The notes: generated from the letters alone by a model not told the origin. A stretch of DNA of 64,000 nucleotides from Taeniopygia guttata (GCF_048771995.1 NC_133050.1:3236501-3300500), one strand, 5' to 3'; positions 39,891 through 54,985 are shown, numbered from the stretch's first letter. Translations and numbers: made by a program.

Positions 39891-39959
39891 GTATCCGCAC
39901 GCAGGGTGTGTCCTGGCTGCCCAGCAGCACTGTCTGTGTGGTAGCTCCTGCATATTTGG
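39891..39959 (+). pseudogene. NUP210: NUP210 exon 8 (diverged)
   Basis: A 69-base exon reading SIRTQGVSWLPSSTVCVVAP then AYLG, aligned with the short human exon ending in VEPGYLG. Splice sites (gccgcag, GTTGGT) and phase 1-1 are kept. It has an excess of amino-acid replacements compared with neighbouring exons, including changes at Arg, Asn, Tyr and Gly positions, in keeping with relaxed constraint. Confidence 0.8.
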
Positions 39960-40210
39960 GTTGGTACTGCTGCAGTCTTCTGATTGAATAATGCAATTTC
40001 TGGCCTTGTTTCTGTGATTTTCATGCTGTATCTCCACGCTTCCGTTCAATGTTAGCTTTCACAGAAAAGGAATTTTATTCATAAAAGTAGCTCAATGTGA
40101 AATAGGTTTTATGTACTTTCTTTTATCTGTGTAGTCAGCAGTTTAAAATAATGAATGTTCATCTGCAGAGTGTGGGCACCAGAAGCAAAATGCTTTTCTC
40201 CATTAGATAA

Positions 40211-40366
<156 letters not shown>

Positions 40367-40584
40367 TGAAATGTTTAGATACTTTTCTGTGACTGTCTCC
40401 TAAATCCTGACTTGCTTTGGAATTGAGTGATTTCTTATTTACATTGAGACAGGACAGTGCAAAGCTTGTTGTTTCTTGCCTCTTCATTTTTTCATTTGTT
40501 TTGTTGTTGTTACTTTTTAAAAACAAAGCACTCTGGGTGATTCATGTGAAGTTATTGGAGTCTGAAGTGCTGTAGAAAAAAAAA

Positions 40585-40812
40585 TGGAACTTGGGCAATG
40601 TCTTTCAGGTTGGATGGGGCTTGGAGCAACCTGAAATCACCCAGTGCCACCCCTGCCATGGGCAGGGACACCTTCCACTGTGCCAGGCTGCTCCCAGCCC
40701 CAGTGTCCAGCCTGGTCTTGGGCACTGCCGGGGATCCAGGGGCAGCCACAGCTGCTCTGGGCACCTGTGCCAGGACCTGCCCACCCTCACAGGGAAGAGC
40801 TTCTTCCTTAAT
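40585..40812 (-). mobile_element. CR1 LINE 3' fragment in intron 9
   Basis: Read on the minus strand, the CR1 landmarks appear in order: ccctgtgagggtgggcagg, cccagagcagctgtggctgc, then the ccatccaacctgaaagac end. Antisense to the NUP210 copy. Confidence 0.92.
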
Positions 40813-41358
40813 TCTATATACTAGGTACCAAATACACATAGTTCTTAAACTGCAGAGGAAACGAAATTTAGATAATTCAGTTGCAACAAGAAAAATTTTA
40901 TTGAATTACTGCTTTTGAGAGTATTTGATCTAGGGGAATATTATTTTATTTCCCCATAATTGCTTTTTGGGATACAGATCTGAGTTTGAGCTAGAGCTTA
41001 GTAGTCTGCCTTTGAGACAGTATATTCATGTGTTCTTTTGTGTTGAAGAAGGAAAAAATTAGAAAAATACTGTAAAATATGAACTACTTAGTGGTATAAA
41101 TATAGGTACTTTCATGTTAAATTACATTTAACATGAAATTTAAAAAGAAACTTTCTGTGTAGTTAATGTCTCTAAAGGTAAAATCTTACTGAAAGACTGA
41201 AACTTCCACAGGGAGAGTTCTAATCAGTTTCAGCAGTGTGTCTTTGAACTGTGTTATTAAACAGTTTGCTTACTGACTTCTTGTTGTATGTTTAGGGCTT
41301 TCTGTCCTCCACTGACGTCAGTACCTGTGGCAATTTCTGTTTCATGTTTTGGTTTTAG

Positions 41359-41604
<246 letters not shown>

Positions 41605-42620
41605 TGAGCTGTCTTTGAACAGATTAAGAACCAAATTCTAAAATCCTTTCTTCATGAAAACTGTCAGTTGAGTCAAAAGAGGATTTGCTTAAATTAAAGA
41701 CTGTGGGATTTTGCTCCCGAGCATGTGGCAAACTCCTGTTAGGGCAGTGGTGCACGGCACTGATTTCTTTTCTTGGGGCAGATCCTTGTGCTGGGCAAGG
41801 GGCCTCTCACAAGGCTGAGGGAATTTTACACTTTATTGTGGTAGGATCATCACTCATACCCTGACCTTGTTCTGCAGTCAGTTACATCGGGGAAGTTTGC
41901 TATCAATTGGTAAGTGACCTTAAACTCTGGAATGACAATTTGCCAAATGTATCAGCCTGCACATTTCTCCAAATTAATATTCATTAACTTTCTGCTGGTT
42001 GGGCAGGCTGCTGAATGTATGGCTAACTAGGGCACGTGGTGTGGAAGTGAATTGCTTTTGCTTGAAAATTAAACACTTGAACCCATTTGCTGTAAAATCA
42101 ATTTAGTGATTCCTTGAGCAGGATTTAGTAGCTCCTTCAATGTGATACACCTCAGTCATTTTCTGTGTCAGAGATGTTCTCTTCAGTGGAAGAACATCCC
42201 TTGAGAGTTGTTCTTCCCTCAGAACTGCAGCAACACTGTGTTGTGCCAGAGGGTCGTAGCACTGCAGTGACAGCAGAGCTGTGAAGGCCAATGTTTGGGA
42301 GGGAGGGCTGAGCAAGGGCGCTTTCAGGCTGAATTTTGTACACAGTGGGATGAGCAAAGAGTAAATATAGGTGTTGAGCCTCCAGATTGGTTCTCCAAGG
42401 GAGGTCTCAAAATAGGAGCAATGAAAGACTATCTTTTTTCTTGCCTTTTAAATTAATGTGGGCACCTGGATCTTCATAACATCAGCGCTCATTTAGTACA
42501 GTGGCACACCTTGCTGCCAGGAGCTATTTGCTCACTAGGAGCTCTGTTCATAAGTGGTCCTAAATAGTTTTCCTTCCTCTCTGAGGTGTTTTCAAGGACA
42601 TGTCTGTACCTAAGGACTAA

Positions 42621-42851
<231 letters not shown>

Positions 42852-43624
42852 TAACTCGGGCAGGCACACTGAGGCCTGACACCACTGAGCTAGGGCTGAC
42901 TGTGGATACTTCAGGCACAGTGGCATCCAAAATGTAACTTGGAGGAACTTCATGGGACGTTAGTTACAGGAGTTAATATACAGTCTTAAAAAAGCACCAA
43001 GAAACCAACAAACATAAAATCCCACTGACTTCTACCTCTTGTCTTCCCTTCCTCTCTCCCTCATGCATGCACCACACACCTATGCCTGGAATGGTTGGGA
43101 ATTCCAGGAGCATCCCATATGCAAAGATCCACAGCAATCATTAGAGGCTGCCCTTTGCTGGCAAGGATGGGAAATACGAATGGGAGTGTGAAGTGACTAC
43201 AAAGAAGGGCATGACAAGTTTAATTAGCATCACTCTGCCAGCCTTGGACATCAGTATTCCTCACTGGCCACACGCCTTGTGCTCCTAATACAAAGTTCCA
43301 GGGAGGCAAAGGCCACAGCTTATTTACAGAAGGGATGATTTCCATGTTTACTAGGTGTGTCTTTGCTCCCAAGTTGTCGGTTATTCCTTTTGCTTCATGA
43401 AGCAAATGGTTTGTAAGCCAGTATCCAGTATCTCCAGTCCAAGTAGGGAAAGGAAAGTTGTGCTTTCTCAGCCCAGACTCTTATCCCAGGCCAGTGATAC
43501 CCAGACCCTGCACTCAGGTGTTGGATGCACAACTCCTACCTCTCCCTTTTGGCATAAAGTAGTGCTCAGTGTCGGATCTGTGTTAAGTAAACTATATGCA
43601 AATAGGCAGCAGGACACTTGGTGC

Positions 43625-43870
43625 CAGGCTCTTCTCCCAGGTAACAAGGGATAGGATGAGAGGAAACATCCTCATGTTTAGATTGGATATTAGACAAAGT
43701 TTTTTCACAGGAAGAGTTGTCAAGCCATGGCACAGGCTGCCCAGGGCAGTGGTGGAGTCACCATCCCTGAAGGGCTCAAAAATTATGGGGTATGGGACCT
43801 GAAGACAGTGGTGGACTTGATAATCTCAGAGGTCTTTTACAGCCTTTCTGATTCAGTGACTCCATGGAGA
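43625..43870 (+). mobile_element. CR1 LINE 3' fragment in intron 11
   Basis: Shows taggatgagaggaaacatcc, gattggatattagacaaag, and catggcacaggctgcccagg in the order of a CR1 3' region. Plus orientation, end missing. Confidence 0.88.
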
Positions 43871-45478
43871 GAATCAATCTCACAGGATTAAATTGCATTC
43901 TCCAGTGTAAGTCTAAGGGCAGCTACACTGAGTTAAGCCCTGCATAACTCTACTTGTCTGTTCTGTGGGATTAGTTTGGTTTACTTCATGCTATTCCTGA
44001 CCACACCAGCAGAGTGTGGTAAAAATTCTTAGTACTAAATCTGCATTTGCAGTACGTCATAATTCTGCTGGAGTTTTCCCAGTAAAGGAAAGGAAATGTG
44101 GTTTTGTTTCCTACCTCTTTCACGGTTCTGTTCTCACCTTATCTTGCATATATAATGAAGTATTTCACTAGAGAACATTCCTTCATGGTACTGCAATAAT
44201 TTTCTCGCTGTTCTTACTTTACTCTGATGTTTTTCTATAAAAACATAGAAACCTTTTTCTCCCAAGATTTAAATTTTGCTGAAACTGAGACCTTTCTTCT
44301 GGTCTCTAGATTCCACAATACAACTGGTCAACAGCATACACACAGCTCAACTGTTCCTGCCTCTCCATCAGAGTTTGCCTCCCACTGCATAGCTTCAGTC
44401 AGGCTATTTCAAATGGGTGAATAAAGTTTTTCTGAAAATAAATTGAAAGGGATTTTTGGATCTAGCCAAATTCTGTTTATAGCTGAAGTAACTCGCTCCA
44501 GAAGGTACCAGAATGCCTGGCAGGTTTTCCTTTGGCAGCTGTCTGGTTTGTTGGGGGTTGCTGTGTTCATATTTGTGCCAATGAGATGGTTTCTGTTGCC
44601 CTCCTTCGGCGCACGCATGAGAGGTGCAGTGCAGCTGTGCGAGGTGGGCACCTGGAGGTTCCTGGGGAGGGCACTGCTCCCAGGTAGCAGTGTGGAGCTC
44701 CCTGCCAGGCTCTGGCTAATGGTGAAGCTGCATGGGAAGCTGCTTTGCCCTTCCTCTCCTCAGTGCATACTGACTGTCAGAGACAGAAAGTGTAGTGAGG
44801 CGTCTGGGGTTTATGGCAGGGACCTGAGTCTTCATAGTTATTAAGAATTGGGTATTTCTGTTTTATGTTTTCTGCTCATCTCTCTGTTTCAGCTGAAACA
44901 CCTTTACAAATATGCTGAGCCCTTGGATTCTTTCAGCCTTTCTCACCACATCCCATGCATCTCCTGTAACACACCTCTGCCTGTTTATTTGTCTGTGTCC
45001 TTCTGTAATCAGATTGTGCATGTGCTCCGAGAAAGGAAGAAGGGAAATGACCCTCCCCTTCATTTTCTTTTTTTTCTCTTTCCCTGGTAAAAATTACTAG
45101 TTAAGCTCCTGCATAATTTAGATTTGTTTGTTTTCCGCACTGTCCCTCTAGAGAAGATTTATCACCTTGTTCATTTTTAATTATGAAAAAGGTTAAAGGA
45201 AATGCTGAGGAAGTTAAAGAAATTAAAACAATACACATTTTAAAATGGCTCCAGTGTTCACCTGTGTTTTACTGTGATGGAATATTTGACATTTGTTTTG
45301 GTGTGTGAAAGAAGCTGAAATTAAAATCAAAGGTAGAAATCTTCTCATCTCTCTATTGCCTATTAAGTTCTGAGGTGTTATTTTATTTGTATGTCCTATT
45401 CTCAGTGCATTCCTGGTTTTCACACAAGATATCCAAAGCTGTGGAATGTGAAAACCATGTACTTGATTAAATATTTGA

Positions 45479-45688
<210 letters not shown>

Positions 45689-47014
45689 TGAATGTGGCTT
45701 TTGGAAACAGCAAAGGCACTGAGAATGCCATAGGCAATCCCCTTCCATTTCCTGCCCTGTGGCAGGTTAAGTGATTTGTTTCACTTTGTGCTTTAGGGAA
45801 TCCAACCCTGTTCAGTGCATTAACTTGACTCCCATTTTTGCCCCTTCCTGATTTCCTTGGCAAGCCTTTTTTCCTGCTGGAAGTTTTAAGTGCAAGAAGG
45901 AAATGGTAATTAACTCCTGGCCTGGCCATCTAGGCAGACAAGCCAAACTAAAAATTCATTCTGTAGGGTGATAGGTGGGTGTTCTCCCTTGATACCAAAG
46001 GGTGACAGTTGTTATCGGGATGTACAAGGAAATTTCTGTCTGGAGAAGTACCTGAACTGAGCACCGTGCTGCAGACGGACTGCAAATACCCGAGTTGGCC
46101 AAGAAAAAACAGTACTTTGGGAAAATTAGGAGAAAATGGCAATAAAAAACATAGCTCCCAAGAGGGATTTTGTGGTGTCTCTGTAGACCATCCCCTGTTC
46201 TTAGGTCATTGTGGTCAGTGTGTGTGGTTTGGAGTGAGGAGAATGCAGGAACAGTACATCGGGTGGCCCCAAAGGGAGGGGTGTGACATTAATTAAAATC
46301 TGTTCAGAATTTAGCTTACACACTCGCTCTGAAATAATTCTCTGAACAGCCTAAGATGCTGCTTTTTAGCAGCGCAACAGTTACCAGCTGGAGACACAGG
46401 GAGGAAGATTTTTTCAGCTTAAACTTCTTATCCTCAAACATAAGTCAAAGCCTGAAGACAGCAAGAAACCTTCTGACCATGCGAGCTTTCAGAGCAGTGT
46501 ATTGCACAATCTGAATAGGTTATTTTTGAATGCTTTTTTTCCTGTGTTAGGAGCTGCTTTCTGTGTGGAACAGCTCTTCAGAGTTCTGTTTACTGACCTC
46601 AGTTTTTAGTAGTAGTAGTTTTAGGAGTAGTTAATACACACAGATTACAGCTTTAATTCTGTCCCATACAGTTTGGTATCCTGAAGCCATTTGCAGAAGA
46701 TTAAGTAGTTAAGATCCTAACACAAGACCTTAACTTAAGATCCTTAACTTAAGTAGTTAAGATCCTGCAAATAAAAGCTGTGATTGCTATGAAATCTCTG
46801 GTCTGAGGTAGATTCTTTAATGGACGCTAAACCTCTCCCAGGTGGTGATGATACCCCCTGGCGATAGCACACAACAGTCCACACTTCAAAGTCAGTAAAG
46901 CAGAAGAGAGAATGACAGGAGCAGCAGTAAAAGGGAAGCTCACCAAGCTGCTGTGGGCTTGGGCTGGCGTGGAGCAGAGCAGTGACCCAGCCTGTCCCTG
47001 TTCCTTCCCTGCAG

Positions 47015-47213
47015 GTGTACGTGAGCGAGCCCAGCGCCATGGAGTTCACTTCCTGCCAGGTGGAGGCACACATGGGGCAGGTGCTGGAGCTGCCCCTGAG
47101 GATCAGTGGCCGGACCAGCGTGGACAGGGGCGAGCTGGTCCCCCTGAGCGACTGCTCACAGCTGGAGCTGGGGGTGGAGCTGGAGAACCCTGGCGTGTTC
47201 AGCCCACTTGAAG
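47015..47213 (+). pseudogene. NUP210: NUP210 exon 13
   Basis: Reads VYVSEPSAMEFTSCQVEAHM then GQVLELPLRISG and ELVPLSDCSQLELGVELENP. Open throughout, GC-rich third positions. Acceptor ccctgcag, donor GTGCTT, ends phase 1. Confidence 0.92.
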
Positions 47214-47389
47214 GTGCTTTAACTCCCTCCCTGGTTTGGAAGTTAAATTGGTGACAGGTCACACCTCTCCCAAGTCACCCTTTTCCCTTAAATCACTGAT
47301 TCATAGTTCTGTACAGTATCCCCACAGAACTGCCAACCTCAGAGGGGAGGGGAACCGAGTAGTTTTATTTTGAGGATAGATTTGCTTTT

Positions 47390-47980
<591 letters not shown>

Positions 47981-48840
47981 TGAAGAACCTTTACATGAGA
48001 GGGAGCAGGTTATGCAAGGAATAGGTTTGAAAAACTGAGGTGGGTGGGTTTACATTCCACCACTGGCTGGTTCAGTGAAGAAAATAAGAAAGAAGCTGAG
48101 TCCAGGGTCAGTAGATGGAAATACAGAAGAGGCTGCTTTCTTATTTTCTTGCCTCATCTGCAGAAGCCTAGCACTGACTGCAGGCTGAAGTCTTGAGTAT
48201 TTCACCATAGCTTTCCCTCAATATGGAAAAAATGTTAGTGCAAATACTACAGATTTGTGTTTATAATGAATGTAATGTGATGTTGTGAAACAGAAACTGG
48301 AAAGGTTTTTGTGCACTAAATGTCAGGTTAACTGCTGTGGTGGTGAACAGCACAGGCTGTCCCAGGGATGCACATCAGTGCAGAATTTGTTAGACAGGTT
48401 TGAAGTAAAACTTGTGTAGGAGAATAACTACACACACAGAATTGTTCTGGAGAGAGCACTGGCAAGTGAAAGTACAATTTGACGTAATTTCATCCATTTT
48501 AAATACTTCTTTAAAAGTATAGCAGAATACTATCTCTCAGTGCTCATAAAAATATATTAAGGATCTCCCTTTTGCTGTAATTCTTCATGAGAGAGATGTG
48601 ATTAAAATGCAGCTAAAACTTGTCTTTGGATCCGTTGCTTCCTTTGAATCTAATCCAGCTGGACAGAATCCTTGTGGATTTTGGTGCAGCTCTGTTTTTC
48701 ACTAAGTGTGCTGACAAACCACTGCATGGGAGAAATCACAGTCTTATCCAAGTAGAGCTGTTCCATTCAGAAGGAGGTTTATTTTGCAGAGCACAACCAA
48801 ACAGTGTACATAGATGATTAATTTTCAATTAATTAATTGA

Positions 48841-49068
<228 letters not shown>

Positions 49069-50229
49069 GTGAGTGCCAGAAGGGCTTGCTGTTGCCCTCC
49101 ATCAGGTGCTGAGAACTGGCTCCAGACAGATTTATGGTGCCATATGCCAGTTATGTAGCTAGATGCTTTTATAATGAGCCAGTAAAGAATTTGGCTAAGT
49201 ACCTTGTTTATGCATTTTGATGCAGATTTTAGAGTGAGCATTTCACAACATTACATTAAAAGTGGTTTATGATGGGTTTTTTTCAGTATAAACCCAAGTT
49301 GTGGAAGCCTTATGTTGTGGGATGCATTGAACATCCTAATGAGTGCAGGTTCATTTTACATGAACAGGATCAGAGCAGAAGGTTACTGAGCAGGCTGACT
49401 CCTCTGTCTGACCTGCTCCTCTTAACTGTGTTACCTTCCAGTGTAATTCTGTTTATTCTAACAAATGGCAGCCCCAGGAATTGACTGCTCTACTCTCTGT
49501 GCAGCCTTGGTGAGCATGACTGTGCTCATTTTCCACTTGGTTTTGTTCTCTGCAACATACAGAAGTGATTTCTCCTGCTTTATTCACCCTCCTCAGCCCA
49601 TGAAGCTTTTAGCTTCAGTATAGTATTCTTCTGCAATTCTGCAAGGCTTAAGCATTTTGGTTGGGCTGCCAAGTTCCACTGATTTCCTCAGTGGACACTT
49701 TGCAAAGTGGAGCTGTTCCTGTCAGTGCAGATTCCAAAGGAACGGGCCTTGGTGTTGATGTGCAGGTCTGTGCAAGGCTGGCTGTCCCCAGCACATCACA
49801 CCTGCGTGGCTCTGCCCAGCACCAGTGCGTGCGGGGATGGGGCAGGTGACCAGAGCTGCCTCAGCCTTCTCTGGTTTTATATCTACTTCACTTTGCTGAA
49901 GGCTAAAAAAGGAATGTAAAATAAAAGATAAGATGTTTTTAAATACACTGAAGTGACTATAAATGTTGCCTTTGGGCTGGTCTGTTCTCACTCTGCAAGA
50001 ACACCTGCTGTTTCCTTTCTCAGTTACATGAGATTTGTTGTTTGAATCAAATTTGATAGTCATGAACATGAACACCGAGGAAAGAGTTCCCAGGAACAGT
50101 ACTTTCATAGCGATAAAGAATTGTTCTTGAGGTGTGCTCCCTCTTTTGCATCTTCCTGTGTCTTAATAGTGCTGTAAATCCCCAAGCACTGTATTTTTGC
50201 TTTTCATTCTGATATCACAGTGTAACTGA

Positions 50230-50502
<273 letters not shown>

Positions 50503-51129
50503 TGAAAAATCAGTGTTTGGAGCTCCATGTGTGAAACATGGCAGCTGCTGCAAGAGGAGCAGTAACTGGTGCTGTGGCCACACTGTGCCCTTGGGGGCTC
50601 CTGCACAGAGCAGGCTGTGGGAGTCCTGCAGTAAATGGACAATAGATATGTGTAGATTATCAGGCATAAGGAACTTTGCTATTCTGTTTTTCTTGCTAAC
50701 GGGTGTTGCCACATGTTGGCTGCTGAGTAAGCCACATTTTGTTGTGTTAATATTCCCCGGCAAATGTAAAAGTCATCCTCCTTCCCTAAAATGAATCATT
50801 TTAAAGAGCTTCTATGTAATAACAAGAGGAGATGGAGACTTCTGTGTATTGTTAGCCACCCCAGAGCTCACCTGCTTTTCTGGCTCCATTATGTGTCAGC
50901 TTACCTTGGTGCACTGCTGTTGCTAATGCATTTCACCAAAGCAACACCAGAATTTTGAGCTTTAACAAACAGCGCTGTTTGTCATCATTTATTTGAATTT
51001 TAAAAACAATTTCATTGAGCTGTGGTTCAATTCTGTTGTTGTTGGTTTGGGGATTTGTTTTTTTTTTTAAGGTAATTCACTGGCTAAAAAAACCCCAAAC
51101 CCATGCTCCAGTAAAACCCCCTTAGAGTT

Positions 51130-51255
51130 CAGAGATTCACAGAATGCTCTGAGTTGGAAGGGATCATAAGGATCATGGAGTCCAACTCTAAATGGCCCAT
51201 ACAGGACTTGAACCTACCTGGTGTAAGCAGCAGTATGCTCTGACCAGCTGAGATA
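51130..51255 (-). mobile_element. tRNA-derived SINE (TguSINE1-like) in intron 16
   Basis: On the minus strand a tRNA-like head is visible, with an A-box region (cagctggtcagagcat) and a B-box ggttcaagtcc (plus 51204-51214). A CR1-type tail follows (gttggactccatgatcctta, then ccttccaactcagagcattc). This head-tail combination is that of the passerine tRNA-Ile-derived SINE with a CR1 3' end, and it is the best single pointer to a songbird host. Confidence 0.8.
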
Positions 51256-51424
51256 ATCTCAGGGCTGTTGGAACACAGCTGAATGCCTTGCACTTGGCTC
51301 CTTTTAACAAACGCTCCTTATGCATTGATGTTGTACAAACCTCTTGGAACTCAGCATATGTTTTCTTTAATGATTAAAAAATCCGGTTGTATCGGTTCAG
51401 TTCAAAATATTCCTTCTTTTTCAG

Positions 51425-51617
51425 GTTCCTGTTTCCAATTACCACAATCCAGTGCTGGATTTGGCTGCCTATGACCAGCAAGGCAGGAAATGTGATAACT
51501 TCAGCTCCCTTAGTATTGTGTGGGAATCCACAAATAAGGCCATTGCTCGTATTGAGACGGAGCTGCCAATGGAGCTGACTCTGAAGGAGGAGGGCAATGG
51601 TCAGAAGAAAATGGAGG
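51425..51617 (+). pseudogene. NUP210: NUP210 exon 17
   Basis: Reads VPVSNYHNPVLDLAAYDQQG then DNFSSLSIVWESTNKAIARI, ending GQKKMEG. Acceptor tttttcag, donor GTATGA, ends phase 1. No lesion. Confidence 0.92.
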
Positions 51618-51888
51618 GTATGAGTGGGCTGAAATGAGCATTTCTTTGTTTGACGGTCCAGATTAAATCTGTTTGGCAGTGTCTCATCTTGATTAAAGAA
51701 ATTACTGTAATCTGCAGTCATACTTCAGTTTAAGGTCAATGTGCACTTTTTAGTGTGTGCTATTAAAGAGAGGAGAAAAAAGGAACCAAGTCCAATGTCT
51801 AGAACCTGTCTTGAGAGAGAAAGTTCTTGTCTGATGCGAATGAGCCTAGAGGAGCTGAATATATTTCTCATCTTTGTTGCATTCTAAG

Positions 51889-51994
51889 CTTACAAACTGT
51901 GGTAGTTGACCATGCGTTTGGAACTGCTGCCATCTCTGCCACTGCCACTGGATTCCAGCAGCCCCACCTGAAGGCAGCCAGAGCCCAAATACCG
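51889..51994 (+). pseudogene. NUP210: NUP210 exon 18, one base short at the acceptor
   Basis: The recognisable frame reads LQTVVVDHAFGTAAISATAT then GFQQPHLKAARAQIP, and the donor GTAACA is intact. The only nearby acceptor, ttctaag at 51882-51888, gives a 106-base exon, where 107 is needed to stay in frame. The spliced frame would meet TAG within six codons. A one-base loss at the AG|G boundary explains this. Confidence 0.8.
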
Positions 51995-52638
51995 GTAACA
52001 GTACCTGGGGGGATTTGCCATTTCCCTGTGGTCAATGCCCAGTGGTCTGGTGGCTTTATTTCCTCCACACACAGTACTGTACAAATCAGGCAGCTCCCTG
52101 GTGCAGTCCGGTTCATTCTGCAGAGGTTTGATACTGGTTCATGGTTTTCCTGCTTTCCTCTGCACTAGGTGCTGCTATCCAAATCAAATTTGTCCAAGTC
52201 CTTGGGAGTTTTTTAACCATCTGAACAAGGGCATTGCAGAGAAGTGTTTCAGTTGGTTTTGTTTCAGTTTAGGGTTTTTTAATGAATTGGTGACTCTCTG
52301 CTGCTTGTCCTTCATTAAAGCAGCCATGTGCTTCATGCAGCTGTCACTGGGAAAGCAAATGGATTATTGCCCCTGCAGAGCTGGGTGGGAAAGTTTTGCA
52401 TGAGCAAAGCAAAAGCTGACTGATTCCTCATATGGACCATGTGTTAGTCTGGGCTCTTGTGGGAATCCAGGGCTTCCCTCTGGCTGCCCTGGCAGGTCTG
52501 GGACCCTGGCAGGGGTCAGGAACCCCCCTATACAGAGCCCCGAGAGACACTGTCTGTGATCTCTGTCCATGGAGAGGAGTTTTCAATCTTACAGGATGAA
52601 TTACAAGCTCTGAGTGTTTGATATGAGTAATAATTAAG

Positions 52639-53077
52639 TGTGACACAGGTGCAAAAGTAAAATTTTAGGTTTCTAAATTAGGGGTTCAGAGGGGACAAGA
52701 TAGAGAAAATTAGGTGTGTCTTGTCCTTTTCCTCCTTCTTCATGCCCTCCATGTTTCACTGTAGTGTTGGCATTTTTCTATTGGTTTAGGCTAGGGACAC
52801 GCTGTTCAACGTAGATGATAGATATTGGCACATTATTATAAATATAGTACACGTAGTTTCTGGTATTTAATGTTTGTAACATCCCACTGGGGGCAGAGCC
52901 CCACACGCTGCCCTGCAGGACAGACCTGCGGCAGGGCAGCAGAACATGTTAGAGATAAGCAAGAATAAACAACCTTGAAAACAGCACAGACGAATTATGG
53001 CTTCTTCTTTGGCAACGGGGCAGAAAGACAGAGACTTTCTACAATCTCGGAATCACCAATACCCACAGATTCCGACA
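52639..53077 (+). mobile_element. Solo retroviral LTR in intron 18
   Basis: The block begins TGTGACAC and ends TTCCGACA, has a TATA-like ttataaatata near 52837, and has AATAAA at 52964-52969, followed by a U5-like stretch. No internal retroviral genes flank it, so it is a solo LTR in sense orientation. I see no convincing target-site duplication, so the 5' boundary is approximate. Confidence 0.65.
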
Positions 53078-54753
53078 GGCTCTGACTGATGCTCTCTTTT
53101 TTTTTTCCTGATGCCAGCCATAAGCACAGGCTCTCATTTTACAAGTCATTAGCCACTCCCTGAAATACTTAGCTAGGGAAGAAAAACAGTAAAAAGTAAT
53201 GATGATGAACAAAGAGGGCAGGTGTAAACAGCTGGCAGTTTTCTGTTTTTGTCACTTTTGTAAACTGAATATAAGGGCAGGTTTCAGCCTGTGGAATAAC
53301 CTGGCATGTGCAATAACTGACTCTTAAAATATTCTGCTTCCTAACTGGAATGTCTGTTTAATCTTGTTAGCAAGATTTAAGTGGATTTGAACAATATGCA
53401 GTACCTTGAAAACATACTTGAGGCAAAAAGTTAAATATGCAATGAGCGGTTACAGGATTTAACTCAAAGCAGGTAGCAGATGGGCACCAGTAATGTGAAA
53501 TACTCTGTGGGCCAGGTTCTTCTCAGCTTGGCCCAGGTGTGGCATCTGCTTAGTAAATTCTTTGAGAGGTGATCTTTTTTGCCACTTGGTTCTTGACTTT
53601 TCTGTGAGGTTTCCACTCTTCTCATGTTGGGAAAGCATGGTGCAGATGTATGTCCCCTGAAAAATTTGACTATGGCTTAATGAGAATTACCGCAGAGACA
53701 CAGTTACTTTGCTGCTGAAGTTATTTGCGATATTTGGTTGTGTTTCTTTTTTTTTTTTTCTCTCTTAGAAATTGAGCTGTAATATGGATACTTGATGTTC
53801 TACAATAATTTTGTAGTTCACTGTGCTCTGCTTTGTTAAACCAGTATTATATATTCTTTCTTATTTTCCGAAATAATTAGTAAAGAGGCTGCTCTAAACT
53901 TTGCCTTGAGTTCAGAGAACACTGGCATATTCTTAAGTTCTATTCTCTGTGTTTAAATTTCGGAGGACTCTGTAGATGTTAGTCCTGCTGCACTTTGTGG
54001 GCTCATGAATGTGTTGTTTTTTTCAAATGAGGTGACCTGGGTGCATTTTTCAAGTACATCAGCAATGGGCTGCTCTGTTCTGCTTTCAAACCTGCCCATT
54101 CTCCTTTCTTGCAGCCAAAAACACAAACAAAAACCTAGTAGATGGGATATTAAGATGTCTTGACTGTTGTTCCATGTTTAAGTGGAACACCCTATTATGT
54201 CATTAGGGAAAGATCACATCCTTTCCACATCAAGGAAATAATTCTACTAATGAGGTGAAATGGGTACAGAGTACTGACTTCCTCTAGAAATCTTTTTCCT
54301 TTTCTGAGCTAATGTTGCTATGAGTGAGTGATTAAAGCTGCATTTAGTCCCGTATTCATGTACTTACACTTAAGGAAGAATTTCTTTTGGTGGCCTGCTA
54401 AGAAGCATGAAAAGATGAGTTAGAACTAGAACACTTTGTGCATTTTCCTTATCATTCTGTATGACTTGGGCCCGTGGCTCAGAGTTAATATCCTGTCTGT
54501 GCTTGTCAGACATCATTCTCTGATCCTGCAGTGCTGGGCCCTTGTCCTCTGCCTTGGCCAGGGGTGCAGAACAGAGCAGCCCTGAGGATGCCCTTCCCTG
54601 TGCTGACTGACTGAGGCCTCTGGATCTTGTGGGCATCTCATCCCTCAGCCTGTGCTCTGAGCTTTGGTTGCCTGCTTTAAACATCCTCCCTGCACACACA
54701 GGACTCTGGCAGTGTTGTGCCTCTTTCTGTAACTGCTAACATTGTTCTTGCAG

Positions 54754-54858
54754 CACGAGGCTGTGCTCCCAGGGCCTGCCACCATTGAAGTGATGCTTGT
54801 GGAAGATGTGAAAGTGAGCCCCACTGGGCTCTCCATCTACAACCACCCTGACATCCAG
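54754..54858 (+). pseudogene. NUP210: NUP210 exon 19
   Basis: Thirty-five codons reading HEAVLPGPATIEVMLVEDVK then VSPTGLSIYNHPDIQ. Acceptor cttgcag, donor GTGAGG, phase 0-0. Confidence 0.92.
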
Positions 54859-54985
54859 GTGAGGAGTTACTCTGCTGCTTTCCAGCTGCAGGGAGGAAAA
54901 CATCACACATTACAGGGGGTGTGTGAGGAGACAGCTTTACTGGAAAGATACAATCTTAATTCAGGATGCTTTTCTGGTTTTGCAG

